Shown here: piece after piece, positions 28,899-38,640 of the stretch
How the letters are laid out: the number at the start of each line of letters is the position of its first letter
Numbering within the stretch: position 1 is the stretch's first letter
Origin: Methylosinus sp. LW4
GTDB lineage: Bacteria; Pseudomonadota; Alphaproteobacteria; Rhizobiales; Beijerinckiaceae
DNA: 64,000 nt
Direction of reading: 5' to 3'
NCBI RefSeq assembly: GCF_000379125.1
Contig: NZ_KB900627.1
Span: 110,992-174,991, forward strand
Notes under the pieces: model-generated
Database searches by the model: none
What the model saw: the letters and a program-made list of their open reading frames with translations, nothing else
What the model was told of the DNA's origin: nothing
Translations under genes and position numbers: made by a program

Positions 28899-29831
28899 AT
28901 GTTCATTCGGCAACTCGATTATCTCGTGACCTTGGCGCGCGAACGTCATTTCGCGCGCGCCGCCGAAGCTTGCTGCGTGTCCCAGCCGGCGCTTTCCGCC
29001 GCGATCCGACATCTCGAGGAGGAGCTCGGCGTCGTCATCGTCGAGCGCGGGCATAAATTCGTCGGGTTCACCGACGACGGCGAGCGCCTGTTGAACTGGG
29101 CGCGGCAGACACTCGTCGCCTGGGACGGGCTGCGGCAGGAGGCGTCTCTCTCCCGCAAGCGATTGAGCGGCAGCCTGCGGATCGGCGCCATTCCGACGAC
29201 CATGCCGGTCATGTCGCTACTGACCGGCCCCTATTGGCGCGCCTATCCAGATTTGACGCAATTGCTGCAATCGATGAGCAATGAAGCGATCATCCGAAAG
29301 CTCGAGAATTTCGAGCTCGACATCGGCGTGACCTATCTCGAGGATCAGAATCTCGACCGCTTTCGCGTGCTGCCGCTCTACCGCGAGCGCTACGTGCTGC
29401 TGACGCGCGACGCAGCGGCGCTCGGCGCGCGCTCGTCCCTGAGCTGGAAGGAAGCCGCCGAGCTGCCGCTATGCCTGCTCACGCGCAATATGCAGAACAG
29501 GCGCATAATCGACGCCGCCTTCAAGCGGGCCGGCGCGCGGCCTCATGTAGTCGTCGAGACCGATTCCGTCTTCGCGCTCTATTCCAATGTGCTCTGCACG
29601 GAGATTTGCAGCATCATGCCGCACAGCCTCCTCGCACATTTCGACAAGCGCGAGGAGCTGAAGGTCGTTCCGCTGACGCCCGAGCTCCACCGGAAGATCG
29701 GGATCGTCACGCTCGACAATGATCCGACGTCGCCGATCGTGTCGGCGATCTGGTCCGTCACCGAACGCATGGACCTCGACGCGCGGTTCGATTTCTCGAG
29801 CGCGAACGAGCGCGCCGAGATCACACGGTAA
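28899..29831 (+). CDS. LysR family transcriptional regulator
   Basis: The product is 310 residues. The N-terminal winged helix-turn-helix is typical (QLDYLVTLARERHFARAAEA, then CCVSQPALSAAIRHLEEELG). The effector-binding domain follows from about residue 90 (LRIGAIPTTMPVMSLLTGPY, LDIGVTYLEDQ, VLLTRDAAALG). It lies downstream of formate dehydrogenase and the HPP gene on the same strand with a 27-nt gap to the latter. Regulators of this type beside formate dehydrogenase genes often control C1 metabolism, but the target here is not visible from the sequence. Confidence 0.88.
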   Translation: MFIRQLDYLVTLARERHFARAAEACCVSQPALSAAIRHLEEELGVVIVERGHKFVGFTDDGERLLNWARQTLVAWDGLRQEASLSRKRLSGSLRIGAIPTTMPVMSLLTGPYWRAYPDLTQLLQSMSNEAIIRKLENFELDIGVTYLEDQNLDRFRVLPLYRERYVLLTRDAAALGARSSLSWKEAAELPLCLLTRNMQNRRIIDAAFKRAGARPHVVVETDSVFALYSNVLCTEICSIMPHSLLAHFDKREELKVVPLTPELHRKIGIVTLDNDPTSPIVSAIWSVTERMDLDARFDFSSANERAEITR

Positions 29832-29846
29832 TCCCGGCGCTCCTCG

Positions 29847-30209
29847 TCAGCTCGGGCGGCTGCAGGAGCAGGAGTGGCCCGCTTCCCGATTGCCGCCGCT
29901 GCTGCAGGACGACGTTGGCGTCTCCTGCGGGTCGAGAATGAAGTTGAAGCCGTAATTCTCCTCGTCCTCGGAGAAGTCGACCGTCGCGCCGCGGAGAATG
30001 TCCATCGACGGCTCGTCGACGAAGATTCGGATGTCGCGGATCTCGATGATGACATCGTGATCTTTCGGCGCCGCCTCGAAGCGCATGGCGTAGTTGGGGC
30101 CGGAGCAGCCGCCGGCTTCCGCCATGATGCGAACGCCATGGTCCGCCTTATCATTCGTCTTCATCGAGCTTTCGATCGCCGCTATGGCGGGACGCGTCAG
30201 CACCAGCAT
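29847..30209 (-). CDS. HesB/IscA-like iron-sulfur protein (nif-associated)
   Basis: The product is 120 residues from ATG 30209, with AAGGAG about 7 nt upstream. The A-type carrier fold is recognisable: [54 protein letters not shown] and [11 protein letters not shown]. The first conserved Cys is in GGCSG. The C-terminal pair of A-type proteins is replaced by a longer Cys/Ser tail containing CSCS. Such genes sit beside nifB and its ferredoxin in diazotrophic alphaproteobacteria and probably help Fe-S cluster delivery. It is the only intact member of the nif fragment here. Confidence 0.8.
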   Translation of the reverse strand: MLVLTRPAIAAIESSMKTNDKADHGVRIMAEAGGCSGPNYAMRFEAAPKDHDVIIEIRDIRIFVDEPSMDILRGATVDFSEDEENYGFNFILDPQETPTSSCSSGGNREAGHSCSCSRPS

Positions 30210-30223
30210 TTTCGGCTCCTTTT

Positions 30224-30417
30224 TTAGGCTTTGACGCAGGTGTTTTCGACCGGGCAGACGTCGGCGCAGCGCAGCGCGGCGTGTCGCCGTCGCATTCCGT
30301 GCATTTGGACGCCTCGATGATATAGGTGTCGCCCTTCGTGCGAATGGCTGCATTGGGACATTCGAACTCACAAGCGCCACAGGCGGAACATTGCGATGCG
30401 ATGATCTTGAAGGCCAT
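30224..30417 (-). pseudogene. fdxN: NifB-associated 4Fe-4S ferredoxin, frameshifted
   Basis: The reading frame starts [20 protein letters not shown] and continues to [11 protein letters not shown], then loses the second cluster motif. A tandem duplication of 5 bp (CGCTG, near 30268) causes the shift. Removing one copy restores [14 protein letters not shown] and a stop at 30224-30226, giving a normal ferredoxin of about 63 residues with two 4Fe-4S clusters. In diazotrophs this protein is encoded next to nifB and is linked to FeMo-cofactor precursor synthesis. As written it would hold one cluster and carry a long aberrant tail. A sequencing error is possible. Confidence 0.8.
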
Positions 30418-30441
30418 GGTGTTTTCCTATCGTTTCAGGGG

Positions 30442-31422
30442 TCAGGCGTCGGCGGGCGCATTCTTGCGGCGCTTCGCATAGAGCACGGCGATGGAGGGCT
30501 CGATGAAATCGAAGGCGTAATCGTCGCTCGGCTCTATGCCGGCCTCTTTCAGCTCGGCTTTCGGGCAGCCGCCGATCTTGGCGCAGAGCAGGACATCGAC
30601 ATCGCGCAGCATCTCGATGATGCCCCCGAGCGCAGAATCCTCGCCGAAGCCGCCCTGGCAATAATGATCGTCGATCTTGCGCGCGCCGAGGAAGCGCACG
30701 CCAGCGCCGTCCACGCGATAGACCTCGTATTCCTGCGCATGGCCGAAGTGCTGATTGATGACGCCGTCGCCCTTGGTCGCCACGGCGACAGTCAGCGCGC
30801 GAAGATCGGGCGAGGCGACTTTTTCGATGAGATGAGCCGCCGCCTCCTTGGCGTTGCGATGCGCCTCCCGCTTGCGCTCGATCTCCTCGCGATAAGCGTC
30901 GCGCTGGGTGAAATCGATCTCGATCGTATCCGGCAGCTTGTCGAGCGTGAACTCCTGGCCGCGATCCTCGCCGAGCAGGCCGACGGCGTCGGCGCGACAT
31001 TGGCGGCAATGGCGCATCATTTTCGCGCCGCCCTCGCAGGCGTCCTGCACGGTCTTCAATTCCTGCGCCGTCGGGCCCCGCTGCCTGTTGAGGCCGTAAT
31101 AGGTGCCATGCGCGGCGTCGGAAATGAGCGGCATGATGTTGTGAAGGAAAGCGCCGCGCGCCTTGACCGCACGATTGACCTCGATGAGATGCCGGTCGTT
31201 GACGCCGGGGATCATCACCGAATTGACCTTCACCAGCACGCCGCGCGCTGTCAGCATCTCGAGGCCGAGCATCTGCCGTTCATGCAGAATGCGCGCGGCT
31301 TCGAGGCCCGTGTAGCGCTTGTGCCGATAGAAGACCCAAGGATAGATCTTCGCGCCGATCTCCGGGTCGCGCTCGACAGCAGCAGCGCGAGCGCAACTAT
31401 GAGCAATCTCGGCATGCTTCAC
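30442..31422 (-). pseudogene. nifB: nifB lacking its 5' radical SAM part
   Basis: From residue 19 the frame (31368-30442) matches the NifB core from DPEIGAKIYPW, through RYTGLEAARILHERQMLGLE, RGAFLHNIMPLISDAAHGT and MMRHCRQCRADAVGLLGEDR, to the C-terminal NifX-like domain (VAVATKGDGVINQHFGHAQE). Intact NifB is about 500 residues. The first 190 or so, including the CxxxCxxC radical SAM cluster motif, are missing, and the first 18 residues here are unrelated. NifB makes the NifB-cofactor of nitrogenase. This copy cannot do so. No other nif structural gene lies in the window, so this is probably a decayed or rearranged extra copy. Confidence 0.85.
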
Positions 31423-32146
31423 CTCACTCGGTACGAAATAAAGCTAATTCAGCCTTCGAGATACATAGCGCTCGCTTGGGCGATGTCCGGGCGCGTTTCG
31501 GGTTCGCGCTGGTTGCGCATGTTTGCGGGGAAAACGAACGAGGCGCGGCGCCTCTATTCGAAGTGCCGCGGCAAGCTGGGCAGTGAGGATATCGGTAGTC
31601 TCGTCCTCTTGGCGCCGACGTGAGCAGATAATTAGCGAGGAATTCAATGAATTCTGCGAGGTCGGACTCTATCATCCCTTGATGGATGAAATCGCCGCCA
31701 CTTTTCGATCCAGCGAGCTGATCTGGTTCACGGCGCAGAGGTGGATGCTCTGGTGATCGAGCATCACACGGGGATCAAAGGTCCGCCGATCGGCCGCTAC
31801 GGTCCTCATCGCAGCTCAATCGGAACCACGACAATGGCGAGGATGCGCCATCAACGGTCATTCGACCTGCACCGACCGAAGGTCTGCTTTCCTGAGAGTT
31901 CGTGGACGTTCGCCCCGTATCCCGTGGCCTGGTTGAAGGTCTAGTGATGCGCAAAATCACGCTCGAGTGATATCAGCCGTCACATATAGTGCAGCGCGTG
32001 GACTTCTCGCTGAGCGTCGAGGCGGTGCACGGACTTGAATTCGATGAAAACTGCGCCCGAAGTCTGGAACTCGGCGCGGGCCGCCTGACCCTCATGAAAT
32101 GCGAAACCTCTTCGCGCGGCTATCCGCAAAAATTGCGCAGCAACCT
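31423..32146. other. Intergenic region, no gene seen
   Basis: Short frames exist on both strands but none has a recognisable domain or a good start. The missing 5' part of nifB is not found here. Near 31880-31910 a GGTCTGCTTTC...GTGGACGTTCG pattern weakly resembles the dispersed repeat of copies A-D; I treat this as unproven. Confidence 0.5.
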
Positions 32147-34309
32147 TCACGGGGAGCGTTCAGCAGTCGTCCTCTGCAGCTCTTCCACGAGTCGGGGCGC
32201 ATCGTAGACACGCGTGAGCGCTTCTAGGAGCGCGGCCGCAGAGACATGAGCGGTCCGCCGAGGCTTTCCGGCTGCATAGGCGACGTCGGCCGCGATCGCG
32301 CCTTCGATGGCGCCGGGGCCGAACACGACTCCGACGAGCCGCCCCTCGGCGTCGACCGTCGCGCTCCCAGAGCTGCCGCCGACCACATCCGCGGTGCTCA
32401 CGAAATCGAGCGCGACCTCGCGGTCGATCTTGTCGGCGGCGAGCGCCCAGCGCGGCGGCGGGGCGCGTCGACCGTCCGAGAAATCACTGCCGTCGCGGCG
32501 GTCGTAAAAGGCGGCCAGCGTGGCGACGGCGGGGATCCGCCTCTCTTGTCGAACCCAGCCCGCCACCATTCCGAATCCGAAGCGCGCGCTGCGCGTTCCG
32601 TCGGGATAGCTGTTCTCCGTCCGAGCCGATGCGGCCGCCCGCCGCGCGCGCATTCCCTCCGCTTCGAGACGTCCTTCGCTCTCGCGCCAGGCGTCCGCGA
32701 TGCGCACGTTTTCGGGTTCGAGCGCGCGCAACATATCGAGCAGGGGGTCGCTGGCGGCATCGAAATGCGCGCTGTCGGATACGTATAAGGCGCGGCGGAA
32801 GCCCGGGTCGCCGAGCCGTGTGCCGCGGACGAGCTTCTCCGCTCTCTCAGCCGGAGACGCGCCAGCGAGCGCGATTTGTACGATCGGATCGTCCGACCCG
32901 AATGTCTCGATGAGGGTCTCGAAGAAGCATCCGAGTCGCACGACTTCGATGTCAGGATCTATGCTTGGAGCCCGGAGCAGCCAATTCTCGAGATCGACGC
33001 GCTCTTTGACGAGAGAGCCGTCGCTGTGTTCCTTCCCCGACAGCTCTCGCTCCCGCCGCAGCTTCAGTAGTATATTGCCAAAGGAATAGAGCGGACCCGC
33101 CAATTCGACGCCATAGGGCAGCGTGACGACCTGCCCTCGCCAGGGCGGCGGCCCGCCGAACGCGAGAAGCTCGCCTCGAAAGATGTTCTGCGCATGCGTC
33201 GCGACATTCGACGCGAGATTTCGAATAGCTTCCGCCGACGGCTCGTCTCGGCGTTCGCCGATGGTTTTCAAAATTGCATTCTCCTCCTGACGTCGAGAGT
33301 GGAGAAACGATCTGTCTTGCAGCGATGCGAGGCGATCCTCGATGATCCGCCGAAAAAAGCCGATCGCGCCGAGAAGCGGCGCCGCGGCGCGTGCCGTCTC
33401 CGCGTGTCCTGCGGCGAAGGCGGCGAGCCGGTCATGCAGCTTCGCATAGGCTCTCACCCAGCGCGGCAATGCGATGTCGCGCTGCGCCTCGAGCTCGGCG
33501 GCGAAGAGATGGCGGCTAGATTTCGTCGGCGCGCCGCTGATGAAAATCGGATCGCCCTCTGCGAGAGGACGGCGCGACAGCCGCAGGAATTGCGACGCCT
33601 GGGCGGGGCTGCCGTTCTCATAGGCCCGCACCAGCGCCACGTCGAACGACGGCGCCGGGTGATCGCCGGGCCGCCGCGCGGCCTCCGCTTCGGGAGCAAA
33701 GACGAGCCGTATGTCGGAATAGCGTCGGTAGACATAGAGCATGTCGCGCGCGCCCGAATCGAGCGAGACCACTTCCGCGACGACGCCCGGCGCGTCGGAG
33801 GCGTTTCTCTCGATTTCTTCCACGACCTCGCGGCGGCTGCGCTCATCCTCAATGCGCCGCCCGGTCGCTTTGATGCGCGCCGCGATTTCCGCCGTTACAT
33901 CGGCGCTCGCGACGATTGCGTCGAGTGAGAGGCCGGGAATTTCGCGCTCTTCGCGCTCGCTCCGCGCGACGAAGCCGTCGCCCGGAGGATCGGCTTCGGG
34001 CGTCGATATCGCCTCGAGGAATTGGCGAGGAATGACATGGCGATTCGTGACGATCAGCCCATCGGCGCTGACGAAGGCGCCCGATCCACCTATATCGACG
34101 TCGAAGCGCTTGATGTTGAACCGGACTGTCGACCTCTCAAGGCGATCGAGCCATTCCGATGTCAGATGGATTCCATATTTGCGCGCGATTTTTTCCGTGG
34201 GCGCCTCGGAGAAAAGCCAAAAGCCTTCCTCGGCGCGGGGAGACGCGGCTCCCGCCCAGGCGAGGAGGCCGAGAGCGAGCGACAGACGAAGACAGGGCGA
34301 GAATGTCAT
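32147..34309 (-). CDS. S46 family dipeptidyl peptidase
   Basis: The product is 720 residues from ATG 34309, with GGAG 7 nt upstream and a signal peptide (LSLALGLLAWAGAASPRAEE). The S46 catalytic residues are visible: His91 in VTNRHVI, Asp223 in SFDVALVRAYENG and the Ser at about 647 in GGSSGSA. The opening EGFWLFSEAPTE also fits the family, in which DPP7 and DPP11 remove dipeptides from peptide N termini in the periplasm. It lies 47 nt downstream of the PepSY gene of module I on the same strand. I infer co-transcription and a possible role in trimming an imported peptide ligand; the other modules have no such gene. Confidence 0.85.
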   Translation of the reverse strand: MTFSPCLRLSLALGLLAWAGAASPRAEEGFWLFSEAPTEKIARKYGIHLTSEWLDRLERSTVRFNIKRFDVDIGGSGAFVSADGLIVTNRHVIPRQFLEAISTPEADPPGDGFVARSEREEREIPGLSLDAIVASADVTAEIAARIKATGRRIEDERSRREVVEEIERNASDAPGVVAEVVSLDSGARDMLYVYRRYSDIRLVFAPEAEAARRPGDHPAPSFDVALVRAYENGSPAQASQFLRLSRRPLAEGDPIFISGAPTKSSRHLFAAELEAQRDIALPRWVRAYAKLHDRLAAFAAGHAETARAAAPLLGAIGFFRRIIEDRLASLQDRSFLHSRRQEENAILKTIGERRDEPSAEAIRNLASNVATHAQNIFRGELLAFGGPPPWRGQVVTLPYGVELAGPLYSFGNILLKLRRERELSGKEHSDGSLVKERVDLENWLLRAPSIDPDIEVVRLGCFFETLIETFGSDDPIVQIALAGASPAERAEKLVRGTRLGDPGFRRALYVSDSAHFDAASDPLLDMLRALEPENVRIADAWRESEGRLEAEGMRARRAAASARTENSYPDGTRSARFGFGMVAGWVRQERRIPAVATLAAFYDRRDGSDFSDGRRAPPPRWALAADKIDREVALDFVSTADVVGGSSGSATVDAEGRLVGVVFGPGAIEGAIAADVAYAAGKPRRTAHVSAAALLEALTRVYDAPRLVEELQRTTAERSP

Positions 34310-34356
34310 GAGATAGCTCCGGCTGTGCGATCCCTGCCGCCATTTCCACGGGAGGG

Positions 34357-35610
34357 TCACGCGCGGCGTTGCTCCATGCGCTTGCGCGCCCGGCGCTTCT
34401 GCCGCCAACGGATGAAGCCCGTCACATAGAGCGCGAGCGGAACCACGCCGAAGACGGCCATGAAGGCGCGCCCCGCATCGCCGAACGCTTCGCCCGAATG
34501 CAGTGGATATTGCCATTCGAGAAAGCGCTCGCCTGCCGTGAAGACGTGGGGATCCTGCGATGCGAGCGTTCTTCCGCTATATTGGTCGATGATCGCGATG
34601 CGGCCGCCGCCGGCCTTGTTGACCTCGTCGTCGGCATGCTTGCCGACGACGAAGGTTCCCTCGGGACCAACCGGAAATTGCAGCATTTGCAAATAGCCGC
34701 CGGGAAAAACTCCGTCCGCGACGGCGGCGATCGCATCCGGGCCGAGCGACGCACGCCCTTGCGCCGCCTCCGATCGTGCCTTCATCGGCAGCTCGTGAAC
34801 CGGAGAAACGAGCGAGACGAGCGCGCGCCATGGCGCCTTGAAATTCATATAGACGCCGGAAAAGATCGAGACGAGAAGAACGATCCCCAGAGCCGCTCCG
34901 ACGGTCTTGTGAATGTCGTAGACGAGCCGTTCTGGAGCCGCCCTCCACTTCACGCCGAGCGCCGTCTTCCATTTGCCCCGCGACGGCCACCAGAGAGCGA
35001 TCCCGACGACGGTCGAGACGAGTAGCAACATGCCGACCGCCGCGATCGCGATCCGCCCGAACGGCTCCAACAGCAGCGCGCAGTGGAGGCTCATCATCAG
35101 ATAGACGAAGGGCTGCGCGAAAGGATCGCTCATCTTGTTCTGAAGACGCTCGCCTGTGACCTTCGCGCGATAAGGATCGACGAAGATCGTGCGGCCTTCG
35201 ATCTTCGAAAGATCTGGCTTTTCGCCCTTGTCGGGAAGGCCGGTGATATAGGCGACCCAGACCGCGCCGCGGCGATGACTCGGAAACTTCATGAAGATCG
35301 GGAATTTCGATCCCGGCGCGACGTCCGGCGGCATATGCTCCCGCGCCGCGGCGAAAATTTCCGCGAGCGGCCGATAGGCGGAGTCGGCGGAGGGTGGCTC
35401 GACGAGCATCGTCTCGGCGTTCAGCCATTCGTCTATATCCTGCCAGAAAGCGAGGACGCTTCCCGTCAGACCGGCGAGGACGAGATAGGCCCCGGCGACG
35501 AGCCCGATCCATCGATGCGCCGATGTCGAGAAGCGGCGCAATCGCCCTTTGCTCCGCGCGTGCGCCGTCGTCGGCGCCGCCTCCCCGGTTCTGATCTGGC
35601 CGAGGCTCAT
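34357..35610 (-). CDS. PepSY-associated TM protein (module I)
   Basis: The product is 417 residues from ATG 35610, which has GGAGG 7 nt upstream. Four membrane helices are visible: HRWIGLVAGAYLVLAGLTG near the start, two in the middle (IAAVGMLLLVSTVVGIALWW and AALGIVLLVSIFSGVYM) and one near the end (VFGVVPLALYVTGFIRW). PepSY domains lie between them on the periplasmic side. Conserved His residues at helix ends (HRW, SLHCALL, YDIHK, PLHSG) fit haem ligation. Relatives such as PiuB and FpvG take part in iron release or reduction after receptor-mediated uptake. It lies 129 nt downstream of the module I receptor. Confidence 0.85.
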   Translation of the reverse strand: MSLGQIRTGEAAPTTAHARSKGRLRRFSTSAHRWIGLVAGAYLVLAGLTGSVLAFWQDIDEWLNAETMLVEPPSADSAYRPLAEIFAAAREHMPPDVAPGSKFPIFMKFPSHRRGAVWVAYITGLPDKGEKPDLSKIEGRTIFVDPYRAKVTGERLQNKMSDPFAQPFVYLMMSLHCALLLEPFGRIAIAAVGMLLLVSTVVGIALWWPSRGKWKTALGVKWRAAPERLVYDIHKTVGAALGIVLLVSIFSGVYMNFKAPWRALVSLVSPVHELPMKARSEAAQGRASLGPDAIAAVADGVFPGGYLQMLQFPVGPEGTFVVGKHADDEVNKAGGGRIAIIDQYSGRTLASQDPHVFTAGERFLEWQYPLHSGEAFGDAGRAFMAVFGVVPLALYVTGFIRWRQKRRARKRMEQRRA

Positions 35611-35739
35611 CTCGGTCCTCCCTCGCTCTGCATCGACGACGGGTCTTGTCTCGGCAATGTCTCGACAATCGGGCGACGGCGACGTCCGCGCGTCGCCCGG
35701 TCTAATCTCCCCACATTTCCGCAGAATCACACGCCGCGA

Positions 35740-37986
35740 TCAATATTCGACGCGCACCGACCCTTTGAAGCTGCGCGGCGCCCCGGCGAAAATTGCGAAT
35801 GCTGCGCTGGAGGCGGCGGGGTAATATCTCGTGTCGGCGAGATTATCGACGTTAAACTGAAGCTTCACAGTGGCGCCGTCGAGCTTGAAGTCATAGCCCG
35901 CCATCAGTCCGATCGTCGCATAGCCCGGCAATTGGAAGTCATTGGCGTTGTCGCCCTGGCGGATGCCGCGCGCCACGACTCCGCCGCCGATTTTCAGTCC
36001 GCGCCAATCGCCGCTCTGAAATTCATAAGTGGTCCACAGACTGCCGCTGTGCCGCGGCACGTTGAAGAGCGTGTGCCCTTTGTTCCCCGTCACGCTGACG
36101 AGAACGCCATTGGAATCCGTCACGCGACCATTGTCCTTGGTGATGAGCGAATCGATGTAGGAATAGCTGCCGATCATTTTCCATCCGGTGAGCAGCTCGC
36201 CCGCGACATCGAGCTCGACGCCGCGGTTGCGCACCTCGCCGACCGCGACGCTATATCCCTGGGCCGCGAGCAGCGGGTCGGGATTGGGGGCGGGTATATT
36301 CTGCTTGATGAGATTGTAATAGGCGACCGTCGCCGTGACGCGCTTGTCGAACCATTCGCTCTTGACGCCGACCTCCCATTGCTCCGCCGTCTGCGGCGGC
36401 ATCGGATTTTTGGCGCCGACGTTGGAGCCGCCGAAATTGGTCAGATAGGATCCATAAAGGCTCAGCTCTTCGATTGGACGCCACAGGAGGCCGAAGCGAG
36501 GGGAGACCTTTTGCGAATCGTCATTCGTTTGCCGCTTCACGACATTGTAGGTCGTGGAATGATCATAGCGCAGCCCGGCGAGCAGAAAGAAGTCATGCGG
36601 CAGCTTCACCTGGTCCCGAAGGTAGAAGCCATACCAATTTTCTCGGAAGGCGGTGTCGCTGCGCGTGGTCGGATCATAGGCGAAGGTCGGATAGGAGGTG
36701 TGAACAGGCGCATTGAAATTGAGTGGCGGAATATAGCAGAAGCAGGAGAAGTTCAGGCTCGGCGTCAGATTGTAGCCGTTGACGTCGAGATGTTGGAAGT
36801 CGCCCCCCACGAGCATCGTGTGGCTGGTGTCGAGCAGATCGAATTTTCCGGTCACGTCGACATTGGTGAAATAGGTGTGGGTATGCCATGCCGGCAGCGC
36901 GACGGCGACGCGATCGGCAGAAGTCGCCCGGTCCAGAAACGGGAGCTTGAAGATGTTTATGCCGAGCTCCGCGGCGGTCTGGCTCGTCAGATCGACGATC
37001 TCGGCTTGGAACTTGTGCTTGATGTTCCAGCCTTCGGCGAAGTCACGCGAAAACTGATATCCCATCACCACATCATCGGAATTTCCGCGCGACCATGGAT
37101 CGGACGTATTGAAGCCGCGCGGCAGGAAAGAGAGGGGTCGCGCGCCATAGACACGGGACGCCGTCTGGCTGGCCACGAGGCCGGGAATGGCGTAGCCCTT
37201 GGGAAAGGCTGCGGACTTATAGTCGAGATAGACGTCGAGCTGCGTCTGCGCATCGAGGTTCCAGCGCAGCCTCGGCGCGACATAGATATTTCGATTGCCC
37301 GAGAACTGGAAGAAATCATGATTGTTCTCATAGGCGAAGTCGAAGCGATAGAGCAGCGTGTCGTCCTTCGTGATCGGCCCGGTGGCGTCGACCGTCGTGC
37401 GATAGGATCCCCAGGAGCCCGCCTGCTGTTGCACGGCGTAGAAGGGAACGGCCTCCGGCTTCTTCATCACGAGATTGATCACGCCGCCAGGCTCGGCGCG
37501 CCCGTAGAGGATGGAGGCTGGCCCTTTCAAGACCTCGACTCGATCGACATTGACGAGAGTCTCGGCGCCGGAGTTCTGCTCGATGCTGTTCATGCGAACG
37601 CCGTCGCGATAATAATCGTAGGTCTGAAAGCCGCGAATGTAGAACTGCTCGACGCCGCCGGCAGCCAACGGCGGGAGAGCGACGACGCCGCTGACATTCT
37701 CGATGGCGCGCGCGATGGTCGTCGCTTGCTGATCCTGCAAAACCTGCTGCGGGACGATCTGGATCGAGGCCGGCGTCTCCATGACCGGTGTGTTCGTCTT
37801 CAAGGCCGTGGAGGCGTTCTGTGGCCGGTATCCGGCTTTGTCCTCGGATCGGGGAGCTGGGCGGGAACTCGGCGTCGAGCCGATCTCGATCGTCGGCAGC
37901 GACTCCTGCGACGCGGCGGCGGAGGAGAACAGGGCGAGCGTCAGGACGCCGGCGGAAACGCCGCGCGCTGAAACGAAGCTGGACAT
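35740..37986 (-). CDS. TonB-dependent receptor, no STN domain (module I)
   Basis: The product is 748 residues. The start is ATG 37986, directly before a signal sequence ending AAASQ; longer in-frame starts run into the upstream gene. A TonB box-like SLPTIEIG follows. The plug has ETPASIQIVPQQVLQDQQAT, FYIRGFQTYDYYRDG and RVEVLKGPASILYGRAEPGG. The barrel closes with NVDNLADTRYYP and GAPRSFKGSVRVEY. This is the FhuE/FpvA-type ferric-siderophore receptor layout. An extracellular segment with CFCYIPP and another with HTHTYF are Cys/His-rich and could touch metal. There is no STN domain, which matches control by the adjacent two-component system rather than an ECF factor. Confidence 0.9.
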   Translation of the reverse strand: MSSFVSARGVSAGVLTLALFSSAAASQESLPTIEIGSTPSSRPAPRSEDKAGYRPQNASTALKTNTPVMETPASIQIVPQQVLQDQQATTIARAIENVSGVVALPPLAAGGVEQFYIRGFQTYDYYRDGVRMNSIEQNSGAETLVNVDRVEVLKGPASILYGRAEPGGVINLVMKKPEAVPFYAVQQQAGSWGSYRTTVDATGPITKDDTLLYRFDFAYENNHDFFQFSGNRNIYVAPRLRWNLDAQTQLDVYLDYKSAAFPKGYAIPGLVASQTASRVYGARPLSFLPRGFNTSDPWSRGNSDDVVMGYQFSRDFAEGWNIKHKFQAEIVDLTSQTAAELGINIFKLPFLDRATSADRVAVALPAWHTHTYFTNVDVTGKFDLLDTSHTMLVGGDFQHLDVNGYNLTPSLNFSCFCYIPPLNFNAPVHTSYPTFAYDPTTRSDTAFRENWYGFYLRDQVKLPHDFFLLAGLRYDHSTTYNVVKRQTNDDSQKVSPRFGLLWRPIEELSLYGSYLTNFGGSNVGAKNPMPPQTAEQWEVGVKSEWFDKRVTATVAYYNLIKQNIPAPNPDPLLAAQGYSVAVGEVRNRGVELDVAGELLTGWKMIGSYSYIDSLITKDNGRVTDSNGVLVSVTGNKGHTLFNVPRHSGSLWTTYEFQSGDWRGLKIGGGVVARGIRQGDNANDFQLPGYATIGLMAGYDFKLDGATVKLQFNVDNLADTRYYPAASSAAFAIFAGAPRSFKGSVRVEY

Positions 37987-38068
37987 GGGAAGACTCTCAT
38001 TGGCGCGTCGATCGCGCAGCAGATCGGAAGAGATGAGCGAGCGGAAGAGCCGACGCCGTCGCGAGGCG

Positions 38069-38473
38069 TCACGGAGAAGATGGAGGCGCTCGTTGCGACC
38101 AGCCACGATCGAGTGAATCCGGCCGCGCCGGGGCCACGTCGTCGATGGGGAACAGGCGTCGCGCCGCGGCGCTGGCGAGCCCCGATCCGGGACCGTGGGT
38201 CGCGACGCGATCGGCGAGAGTATGTCCGCATGCGGCGCAGGGGCAACACGCGTCGCAATGACGCCGCTCGTCGTGCGAGGAGGAGCCTCCGGTGGCTCCG
38301 TCGACGTGATCGCAGGATTGCGTGGCGAGAGGCAAGAGCTCCGAAGACGGTCCATGCGAGGGCGCGGCGACGGCCGGCGCGGCGGCGCCGAACAGCAACC
38401 GCAACGCCAACAGACAGAGGATGAGCGCTCCAGTGGCGCTCCTCCCGCATTCTCGCGCTTTGTTCCGCCGCAT
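38069..38473 (-). CDS. Small secreted Cys-rich DUF2946-like protein (module I)
   Basis: The product is 134 residues. A hydrophobic N-terminal segment (ALILCLLALRLLFGAAAPAV) is followed by His/Asp-rich sequence, the Cys cluster HCDACCPCAACGH and a C-terminal GWSQRAPP motif. The same three-part layout recurs at 49167, 56181 and 59073. DUF2946 proteins have this size, a Cys/His centre and a similar Pro-rich end, and often accompany TonB receptor genes. Function is not established; metal binding in the periplasm is an inference. It is the first gene of the module I effector set and is divergent from the response regulator gene (167-nt gap). Confidence 0.7.
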   Translation of the reverse strand: MRRNKARECGRSATGALILCLLALRLLFGAAAPAVAAPSHGPSSELLPLATQSCDHVDGATGGSSSHDERRHCDACCPCAACGHTLADRVATHGPGSGLASAAARRLFPIDDVAPARPDSLDRGWSQRAPPSSP

Positions 38474-38640
38474 CGCCTATCTTTGGCCTCTCGCCCGGGC
38501 TCCGTCGCGCCGCAACTATTAACGTTCTAAGCTTTCATGAGGATAACATCACGGCGGCGCGGCGGTTTTTGCTGGCGTCGAGACAAATTTGCCGCAATTA
38601 TTGCTCTTGCTGAGTGCGACCATCGAGGCGGAAGGGTCGA

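Noticed and set aside
31880..31915. A fifth copy of the dispersed repeat
   Set aside because: Only two short blocks (GTCTGCTTTC and GGACGTTCG) are similar; the GGGTC and CTTCGCCGT blocks are missing.
31989..32207. A 72-codon frame upstream of the S46 peptidase region
   Set aside because: No domain, no convincing start and overlap with the 3' end of the peptidase gene.
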